This document shows positions 57,225-64,000 of a stretch of 64,000 bases of DNA, in pieces (within the stretch, counting starts at the first letter, position 1; each line of letters opens with the position of its first letter). A program made the translations under genes and the position numbers. Below the pieces are notes generated by a model. That model was not told the DNA's origin, ran no database searches, and was given only the letters and a program-made list of their open reading frames with translations. The stretch is taken from positions 56,787,350 through 56,851,349 of the forward strand of contig CM066991.1 in the NCBI GenBank assembly GCA_033977485.1, written 5' to 3'. This DNA is from Hydrangea macrophylla. Its lineage: Eukaryota; Streptophyta; Magnoliopsida; Cornales; Hydrangeaceae.

Positions 57225-57491
57225 CTCCCCTCTGTCCCATATTAAGAGTCTTTGATGCCACTTTTTGATGTCTCATTTTAAGAGTCCTCTTTGAAAAGTC
57301 AAAGTACTTTAGTACACACTTTCCAAATGTGCCCTTTATTATTTCCAACTCTTCCCTCTTTTTTTTATGACACTATAATTTTGAATTTCAAAAAGGGCAA
57401 CATTGAAAGTTAAAAATCTCACCAAAATCAAGGTTGTCCCCTTAATAAGTTGGAATTCCCAAAAGAGACTCTTAATATGGGACGGAGGGAG
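57225..57491. mobile_element. Stowaway MITE
   Basis: Terminal inverted repeats CTCCCCTCTGTCCCATATTA and (reverse complement) CTCCCTCCGTCCCATATTAA, flanked by TA (57223-57224 and 57492-57493). CTCCCTCCGTCCC ends and TA duplication define Stowaway (Tc1/mariner-derived) MITEs. 267 bp, non-coding. Confidence 0.9.
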
Positions 57492-57746
57492 TAATATTTA
57501 ACTCACTACGTCTAAAAAAAATTTGTAAAATTTCACTCCTAAGGTCCCTACAAATTTTTTTTGACCAAAACCTCCTCAGCCTAGCAAACACGCCTCCTTG
57601 CACGAAGTTGACGTTAGCACTTGCGTCAGCGCAAAGGAACTCTATTTTTTTTTAGAGGGAATTACTGGAAAGGACAATTATGGAACCCTTGTTTAGTTTA
57701 AATACAATTTAAAAGTACATTTAGTAAAAAAAGATAAAAAATTGAC

Positions 57747-59332
57747 AACTGGTGCTCGCACGGTATAAGTGCGAGCACCATAATATCTCCCATACAAAAT
57801 TCAGTCAAATTTGTCATCCCACGCGCTCCCACGCACGCGACCAACGCGCGCCACGCGCTCTTGCTTCCTTCCAGACTGCTCGCACCATGCGAGAAGTGTA
57901 CCGTATTATTTTCAATTTCGAAAAATGTTTTTAAACTTTAAACATCCATAACTTTTGACCTACAACTCCATTTTTCGCAAATTTTATACAGTTGAAATCG
58001 TGTCGACGAGAGGTACAAAACTAGTACTATTGTTGATATGTTTTGAGAAATTTTTTTTTTGCATGTTTTTACATATATGAATAATAAGTGAAATTTCACT
58101 TGATACACATAAAATTTTAAGTGAAATTTCACAAAATACATGAAAAATATTCAATGAAATTTTATATTTTTACATACATGAATAATAAGTGAAATTTCAC
58201 TTGATATACATAAAATGTTAAGTGAAATTTCACTGAATACATGAAAAATAGTAAAAGCTCTCCCCAAAAAAATCCTAAGTTCAGTTTTTGCAAAGCTCAT
58301 AAACTAGTTACCAAATGAATTAACATGAAATTGTGCTTTAAAAAAGGAGAAGCACCAAAATGGGGGCTAAACTAAGACTTAATGAGGTAGCAATGGCTAT
58401 ATTGCTATTCGTCTTTTACTTTATTTTATTTCTTTTCTTCTCAAAATATATAAATTTGGCATACATAAATATTAAGTGAAAATTTACTGAACCCGTACAT
58501 GCCTTCTTCCTGAAAAACTTGAAGTTAAACTTAACATCCGTGTACTCGCTCAGTGAGATTTCACTTAGTAGGTCAAGTGAAAATTCAATAACTATCCCAA
58601 AAGTCACTAGAAGTAACTCTCTAGAGTTTAAGGTCTAATTTGAGACTTACTTTGTTAAAAAGTCGCCCAAGTGTAAATTTAAGTAAAATTTCACTTAATA
58701 TTCATGTACAAGTTCAGTGAAATTTCACTTAATATTCATATATGCCAAGTGAAATTTCACTTGTTCTTTTTTCTCTTTCATATTAAACAATGCATATTTC
58801 GTTTTTTTTTTGTATAAAAAAAATCAAATTTCACAAATAAATTATAAAACATAGTTTTTCAACCCAAACAAATACAAAATTCTTGTGAAATTTCACTAAA
58901 ACTCTCCTTAACAACAAAGTGAACATTCGATTTTTTTTTCCTCACAACATATCAACTTGGCATATGTGAATATTACGTGAAAATTCAATAACCTATACAC
59001 GAATATTATGTGAAAATTCTATTAAGTTTATCTAGAACACGGTATGTAAAAATAAGAGTTTTTTTTTCTTTTACTCAAAAGGTATCAACAATGGTACTAG
59101 TTTTGTAGCTCTCGTCGACACGGTTCCAACGGTAAAAAATTTGTAAGAAACAGAGTTGTAAATCAAAAGTTACGGAGATTTAAAGTTTTAAAAAAATATT
59201 TTTGAAATGGATATCATATGGGTCAGCCACTCACACGGTGTGAGTGGCTGAAACCAAGAACACCGTGCGGAGGGACAATGGTGACATGGGATATTCTATG
59301 GTGCGTGCACTTATACCGTGTGAGCACTGACT
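57747..59332. mobile_element. Foldback element with long arms and internal palindromes
   Basis: The left arm (about 57747-58060) and right arm (about 59060-59332) are inverted. Shared blocks include GCACGGTATAAGTGC, ATCCCAT/ATCTCCCAT, CCATAACTTTTGACCTACAA and GTGTCGACGAGAG. Each arm also holds its own perfect hairpin: GGTGCTCGCAC...GTGCGAGCACC (57751-57779) and CAGCCACTCAC...GTGAGTGGCTG (59224-59250). The roughly 1-kb centre is non-coding and carries many AAGTGAAATTTCACTT words. No convincing target duplication. Confidence 0.65.
58087..59025. repeat. Dispersed AAGTGAAATTTCACTT palindromes
   Basis: About a dozen copies or near-copies of the 16-bp palindrome AAGTGAAATTTCACTT, separated by 20-120 bases. 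Examples start near 58089, 58120, 58190, 58220, 58682, 58715 and 58750. Spacers share 'atattcatg' and 'gatacac' words. Confidence 0.75.
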
Positions 59333-60148
59333 TAGATTCCTTTTGTTCTTTTTAAAAAATGGTCAAACCAATTGGAGTTTTAAACTTATGAGGATTACTT
59401 GTAGGAATTTTCTAACAATTTTCTATTTTTTTTTTCTCCTTCTAAACTTCAAATTGCTATTTCTTTCTGACAACTACTCCGATTTTGGAAAATTTAAATA
59501 TTTGGAATCAAGAAGTCAAAATCTTTCAAACAAGACTCATTTTGGATATAATACTCTGAAAGACAAGAAGAAGAAGAAGAAGAAGAAGAAGGGAAAAAAA
59601 AATTTTAATTTTGTTGCTGGGTAACACGTATTTGAATGTGAATTTTAGAGACATTTTTTAGCCAAAAAAAGAAAGGAGATTTTCCGACATTTTTGAGCAT
59701 CACCAAACAGACATTTTGTAGACATCAAATCATAAAAAAGTGAAGAGAATAGAAGATGGAAAGAAAATTTCAGAGTCATTTTTTTAGCATAACTAAGACA
59801 TTTTCAGAGGCATTTTTGAGCATAGAACAGACATTTTCAAATATCAAAATCAGCAAAAGCGAAGAAGAAGAATATCTCTCTATTTTCAAAGGAATCTCTA
59901 AAAAATTGTCTCCGCAATTTCATAGACATTTGGATTCTCACACTTTCAGCCACCAATTCAGAAAGAAAGGACAAGAAATCTAGAGAATTCTCTGAAAAAT
60001 GTCTTTCAGTGACATTTCAGAGAATTCTCTAAAAATAGAAAGGAAAAGAAGAAGCTTACCAATAAGAATCAAACAACACTACACATTTCCAAGAGTAACC
60101 AAACACACTCAATCAAAAACCAATGAACAATTCCTCAAGAAATTTTTC

Positions 60149-60460
60149 GAAGAAAACATTATACCTTCAAAAGCATCTTATACATACAAATCTCATAAAA
60201 TAATACATAAACAATGAGAAATCTTTAAAAATTGACCACAAACGTTCGCAACCAAGGAGGATTATGACCAAAGAAGTTCGCGACTCGGACGAAGGTAGCC
60301 AGAGGTTCGCCTGACCTAGAGGTGGTTTGCCATAACCTCGTGAGTCTGGATTTAGCTCACCGGAGCCTCGCGAAGCTGCATCTTGTTCCCCAGAGCTTCG
60401 TGAGACCAGGTCTAGCTTAATATCGGTGTCCACTCGGACAATGTAGTCGGAGCCTAGTCA
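60149..60460 (-). other. Repetitive minus-strand frame (SRGSGE motif), unrecognised
   Basis: An open minus-strand frame from about 60460 encodes repeats of the form SRSSGEQDAASRGSGELNPD, then SRGYGKPPLGQ. The DNA is a degenerate tandem repeat of about 25-60 bases containing TTCGYGA and CCAGAG words. It ends at TGA near 60167. It lies within the Mutator-like element downstream (minus strand) of a CT-rich tract. No domain is recognised. It could be a captured low-complexity exon or simply a repeat without a product. Confidence 0.3.
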
Positions 60461-60518
60461 CTGGTCAGAGAGGAAGAGGAGGTGGATGAGGTGGCGGCAG
60501 TGGTGTTTATTGCCGTTG

Positions 60519-60584
60519 TAGAGAGAGAGAGAGAGAGAGAGAGAGAACATAGAGGGGCAAATTCATCTTGTGTAAACTGTCGTT

Positions 60585-60644
<60 letters not shown>
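60519..60644. repeat. Two (GA)n tracts and a 29-base G run
   Basis: GA tracts at 60519-60546 and 60587-60616, the second running directly into 29 G (60616-60644). Flanking words (GTCGTTGTAGAGAG and GCCGTTGTAGAGAG) show the GA block was duplicated. Confidence 0.85.
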
Positions 60645-60646
<2 letters not shown>

Positions 60647-60749
60647 AAATTCGTCTTCATTTTCAAAACTGTGGGACTTTTGCACAAAAAAAGAGTAAAA
60701 CGGAAGGACCTTAGGAGTAAAGGAATTATGGGCTATCCTTTAACTCACT

Positions 60750-61815
60750 GACTCAATCACAGGGACCTTGGCCCAATTTTCCAATAGTTAATTTACAAGA
60801 CTTTTGACTAAAATTTCTTTGTTACTGTGGTAGTTGTAAGCAAGACCAGCAAGGCTGAACTTCATCAAAATGGTGGTCAATAAGTTCCAACATGATAAAC
60901 GTTGATATGAGCAGGTTTGCTTCACAGAATTCAAATCCACCTATTAGAAAGGGCTTCTTTTTTGGGTAAGTACGTTTTACAACTTTTCACTATACATCAA
61001 TTTGCCAGTCTGATGGCTCATTTTTATTTTAATCAATTTTTAGGCTAATTGCAATCTCAACATTCCATCGTCATTAGCTTGAAAACTTACGAAAGCAGAA
61101 ATTTTAGATGTTGAGGCAATATTATCCAACTGCTTTGCACATATTCCAACTGGCAATAGATGTACAAGGTTTCAAAACTCTTTAAGAGCTCATACACACA
61201 CAAAAGCTAGGCCTTGGATGCATACATACAAGGATACCAAAATAAAAACTCACACAAAACATCAAATTTTAAAGAAAATGATTATGTTCACATTAAATAT
61301 ACTAGGGCGGTCCCCTCAAGTTTTTCTTGTTCTTTTTCCTTTTTTTTTGTCATTTTTTTGAGTAACCCCTTTCTAGCCACATATACTTTGGATGCAGGAC
61401 AACAAAGCAAATGTTAAGGTTGCGTTTGTTTCGTGGGACTTGGCAGCACTAGACTAATAGTCTATTTTAATTAGATAGACTGGCATTTAAGTTTTGATAC
61501 GCAAAAATGTGGTAACTAATAATCCATTTTTAATTACATAATCTCCCATATGAGCCACTATTTAGTGAGGAGATAAGATATCATATATGTGAGACAGACG
61601 TGGCCGAACTGTAGGCAAACACCCCATAGTCTAGGCACATCACTTAACGAGGGGACTCAGAATTTGTAGTCTCTGAGCTATTAATTGCATCAAAATCATC
61701 CCATCCAAGCTGACCCTAGGGGAACTTCTTCCTTCAAGTTAGTTCTAAACAAACCCCAACTATTCCTAGGTTTTCAATCTAAAACACATCTAAATCTCAA
61801 GGTATAACATCTCAC
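60750..61815. other. Intergenic DNA without firm features
   Basis: No coding domain. Around 61420-61660 a GTTGCGTTTGTTTCG word resembles the end of a PIF- or hAT-type MITE, but no convincing partner end was found. Confidence 0.4.
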
Positions 61816-61818
61816 TTA

Positions 61819-62049
61819 CCAATGGTCCGTTTGGTTTGCCACAAACAAGAAAAGAATTGATTGCAATTCTAGTTTGTGGCAATTCTTGTGTTTGGTTTGA
61901 CCTAAAACTAGAATAGAATTCATTTCCAATTCCTGTTTTAGGGGGTTTACAAATCCGACTAAAAGTGGTTGGATTTGTCAAGAATTCATTTGAATTTTAT
62001 TCTATTCAATTCTATTATATTCTATTTCAAAATCAAACCAAACGAAGGG
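61819..62049. mobile_element. MITE with CGTTTGGTTTG ends
   Basis: Inverted ends CCGTTTGGTTTG and (reverse complement) TTCGTTTGGTTTGATTT, with AATTCTA/TAGAATT-rich interior that can fold. About 230 bp. CGTTTGGTTTG ends occur in several plant MITE superfamilies, and no target duplication is clear. Confidence 0.45.
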
Positions 62050-62530
62050 TAAGAGACGAGACTTCGAATGTGTCCAATATTCTACTTCCACACATTTGAG
62101 TTAGATGAGCTTTCCTAGCAACAACTGGGGGTCCAAAGTACCCAAATAGGACCAAAGTTTTCACATTTCCAGCCACTACCAACCAAGCTGTGGTCCCAAA
62201 GCCCCAAGCCACAGGCCCTAAAAAAGCTAATGTTGGAGTATGTCTTTCCTAGGCAAAATAGATGCAGTGGTTCTAAAAGTAGTATGGAATATAGAAGAAG
62301 GTGCAGTGATATGTTGGAAGCTTTCTATGTTCTATTCATCTTGTTATAATGAACTCTCCTACTTATCCTCAGATTGGATAACTTACATAGCATCACAACT
62401 TAAAAAAAAAACAATGTTTTGTCCATTGATCTGCAGTGATCAGTTGGGATTTCACAGGTAAAATTAATAACAAGAGAGTCGTATGCCATGCCGGAAGAAG
62501 CATGATTGAACAGCTTCTAACATGGTACTG

Positions 62531-62663
62531 TAAGAGTTTGTCTGGATTAACTTTTAAAATAATCACTTTTGGAATAAAGCATTACAATTGGAGCTTTTTC
62601 TAAAAATAAAAATCACTTGTAGTATTAAAAGGAAATCAAAAAGGGATCCAAACGGTGACGACA
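62531..62663. mobile_element. Possible small MITE
   Basis: GTTTGTCTGGATTAAC and (reverse complement) ACCGTTTGGATCCC are loosely inverted around an A/T-rich core with AATCACTTTTG and AAAATCACTTG words. Weak. Confidence 0.25.
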
Positions 62664-63145
62664 TTTTTAACTATGACTTACAAGTGGTTGCTTGCCCCGA
62701 AAAAGTTAACCAAAACGAGCTCTGCTCTGAGTGGTATTTTTGGGTTACATTTCTAAGGGACAAAGCCGTGAGGCCCCCAACAATATTGTGCCTGGAAGGG
62801 CCAGGTTACAAGCACCACTATTAATTAGAGACAACGGAGGGGCGATTTAAAGAACCCTAAAGCCAACAACAACATTCAAACCACAAATCATTAATACCAA
62901 TAACCACCTATTATAGATAGGGAATCATAATTTTGATCAATCAGATGACAAACAGCTTAATTTAATTCCAATAATTTCATCTATAATAAACGAATCGTAA
63001 CATTCTGTAGACAAATTAAATTACACAATCATTATAACAAATTCACAAACAATATTAATTTATGCTACTCAGAAAAGGGGGTAAAGTAAAAAAAAAATTT
63101 GTATAGAGAGAGAGAGAGAGAAACGTACATATGAAGAATGATGAA
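62664..63145. other. AT-rich DNA downstream of the small gene
   Basis: It lies 3' of the minus-strand gene at 63146-63433 and may contain its 3' UTR or introns. No domain seen. A GA tract lies at 63105-63121. Confidence 0.35.
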
Positions 63146-63433
63146 TCAATCGTAATGTTGTGAATCATCGAGATCGGAGTCAGAAGGTGATGAAGAGGAT
63201 GATGATGATGAATCGTCGTCGGAGGAGGAGGAGAGGAAAGGGTTGCGATGACGAGGGAAGCAGAAGAAGGTGGAGAGACAGAGAGCGAAATGGCGAAACT
63301 GCTGAAAAGGGAAGCAGAAGAGGAGATGGAGGACTTGTTCGCTGCTTAGCCTTTCTGGATTGCACGCTATGTATTGGCATATGTTCGCTGATACATTCGC
63401 TACCATCACCACCAAATGGCTGTTCAACACCAT
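63146..63433 (-). CDS. Small unrecognised plant protein with Ser/Asp-rich tail
   Basis: ATG at 63433 (context GGAGATGG) opens a 95-residue frame ending TGA at 63146. Residues 1-25 (MVLNSHLVVMVANVSANICQ) and about 36-62 (QVLHLLFCFPFQQFRHFALC, then LSTFFCFP) are hydrophobic and could be membrane or buried segments. The tail is Ser/Asp-rich (SSSSDDDSSSSSSSSPSDSD, ending LDDSQHYD), as in CK2-type phosphorylated tails (inference). Upstream lie a GA-rich leader, a 24-codon uORF and a TATA-like site. I do not recognise the family. An overlapping frame without its own ATG exists on the same strand, and the plus-strand Arg-rich frame is judged a shadow. It is the only candidate host gene here that is not transposon-derived. 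Confidence 0.45.
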   Translation of the reverse strand: MVLNSHLVVMVANVSANICQYIACNPERLSSEQVLHLLFCFPFQQFRHFALCLSTFFCFPRHRNPFLSSSSDDDSSSSSSSSPSDSDLDDSQHYD

Positions 63434-63459
63434 CTCCAATCTCTCTCTCTAGAATCTCT

Positions 63460-63534
63460 CTAGCCTTGTTCCCTTGTCTCCTCTTTCTTTCTCTCGTTCT
63501 CTTCTCGTTTTCTTTTCTTGGTCAGTTTGTCCAT
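63460..63534 (-). CDS. Upstream ORF (24 codons) in the leader
   Basis: Minus strand ATGGACAAACTGACC, a Lys/Glu/Arg-only peptide (MDKLTKKRKREENERKKEET) ending TAG at 63460, 27 bases before the main ATG. Could lower translation of the downstream frame if transcribed (inference). Confidence 0.3.
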   Translation of the reverse strand: MDKLTKKRKREENERKKEETREQG

Positions 63535-63561
63535 TGACCTTTTTTTTTTTGCTGCTAATTC

Positions 63562-63573
63562 GCATATAATACA
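63562..63573 (-). promoter_or_regulatory. TATA-like site of the small gene
   Basis: Minus strand GTATTATATGCG, about 130 bases before the main ATG, beside the inserted MITE. Confidence 0.3.
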
Positions 63574-63576
63574 AAA

Positions 63577-63743
63577 GAGTAATATTTGGGGCACTAATAA
63601 CTTTCACTAACACTTACTAACACACTCTATCTCTCTCCTAGTGGTACTGTGGGGTCCGCAGTGGGCCCCGCAGTACCACTAGGAGAGAGATAGAGTGTGT
63701 TAGTAAGTGTTAGTAGAAGTTGTTAGTGCCCCTAGCATTGTCC
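63577..63743. mobile_element. Mutator-type MITE, copy 3, at the small gene's promoter
   Basis: Exact 9-bp target duplication AATACAAAA (63568-63576 and 63744-63752), the Mutator hallmark. The inner arms (63588-63649 and 63671-63732) are near-perfect 62-bp inverted repeats beginning GGGGCACTAA, with only about three mismatches. The transcript would form a strong hairpin. It is 167 bp, the same length as copy 2, and shares the AATGCTAGGGGCAC end. It is the best-kept copy, so probably the most recent. Confidence 0.85.
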
Positions 63744-63752
63744 AATACAAAA

Positions 63753-64000
63753 ACACATATTTTGATCCACCGTTAGGTTCATTACTAAGCAATGCCTTCA
63801 CTGGAAAATATATCCGCTGCAATCGTTACATAGATGTGACGTGAAATCCCAATCCAATCAAATTCTTTCAGTCATATCATTTGTCCCTCCTATTTTCACA
63901 AGAATTTTATTCCACGTCAGCAAAAATCGTTACTGTATTAGTGACATTATAGATGATAACATGGCGTACCCATTGAAGCCAATATTTGCTCTCTTTATTG
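63753..64000. other. Upstream flank, no recognised feature
   Basis: No coding or repeat signal was seen up to the window edge. Confidence 0.4.

Larger units (their letters stand above)
57508..60738. mobile_element. Mutator-like element of 3.2 kb
   Basis: The 11-base TTTAACTCACT occurs just outside both ends (57497-57507 and 60739-60749), fitting a Mutator target duplication. Both ends carry the inverted word ACTCCTAAGGTCC about 30 bases in. The interior holds a nested foldback (57747-59332), AT-rich repeats of 'gacattttt' (59640-59860), a low-complexity minus frame near 60167-60433 and GA/G tracts. No MURA transposase was recognised, so it is non-autonomous. Confidence 0.6.

Noticed and set aside
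58087..59025. CRISPR or tandem satellite reading of the AAGTGAAATTTCACTT array
   Set aside because: Spacing is irregular (20 to over 100 bases) and spacers resemble one another; it is dispersed inside a foldback element.
60454..60751. Ser/Leu- or Arg/Glu-repeat proteins
   Set aside because: Translations of (GA)n and poly-G tracts, not genes.
61420..61660. PIF/hAT-type MITE beginning GTTGCGTTTGTTTCG
   Set aside because: No convincing partner terminal repeat or target duplication was found.
63160..63537. Plus-strand 125-residue Arg-rich protein
   Set aside because: It is the antisense of the Ser/Asp-rich tail and CT/GA leader of the minus-strand gene, with no domain and biased composition.

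Overview
This is repeat-dense flowering-plant nuclear DNA, probably from a woody eudicot (inference; the species cannot be read from the window). It is AT-rich with long simple-sequence tracts. It holds nested Ty1/copia and Ty3/gypsy LTR retrotransposons, an L1-type LINE, hAT, Mutator, Stowaway and Helitron-like elements. Nearly all protein-like sequence belongs to decayed transposons. The only likely host gene is a small one on the minus strand at 63.1-63.5 kb.

Layout. 0.6-1.4 kb: two related Mutator-type MITEs either side of a foldback element. 1.4-5.1 kb: two Helitron-like copies head to tail, the larger carrying an hAT MITE. 5.2-5.5 kb: a decayed minisatellite of hairpin-forming units. 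6.3-27.7 kb: an old copia element (A, minus strand). An hAT MITE sits in its 3' LTR, a gag-protease-only gypsy-type element (B, 11.07-18.90 kb) in its integrase region, and a young gag-only copia element (C, 20.02-24.25 kb) in its gag. 27.7-31.4 kb: remains of an older copia (D). 31.63-35.56 kb: an hAT element with a gene-exon-like piece, split by a 2.94-kb solo LTR with a perfect 5-bp target duplication. 36.2-36.7 kb: a copia LTR remnant. 36.8-50.65 kb: a Tat-lineage gypsy element (E). Behind its broken gag-pol is an antisense, intron-containing plant-mobile-domain gene with its own TATA box, interrupted by another hAT MITE. 51.4-57.2 kb: a 5'-truncated LINE split by a second solo-LTR-like block. 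57.2-60.7 kb: a Stowaway MITE and a Mutator-like element containing a foldback with a dispersed 16-bp palindrome. 61-64 kb: low-copy-looking DNA with a small gene and a Mutator MITE at its promoter.

History. Target duplications and nesting give an order. D and A are oldest; their coding regions and LTRs are badly diverged. B is intermediate (LTRs about 96-97% identical by eye), E is fairly young, and C is youngest (LTRs about 99% identical, intact TSD). B and C encode only gag-type proteins, so they would have needed enzymes supplied in trans.

Recurring theme. Several unrelated elements carry arrays of short, often CpG-containing palindromic words in their LTRs or leaders: CGATCGATCG in A, CAGTCGACTG in C, GCGCGAGCG-type words in both B and the solo LTR, and AAGTGAAATTTCACTT in the foldback. 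These arrays and the spliced antisense gene in E are the most unusual signals here.
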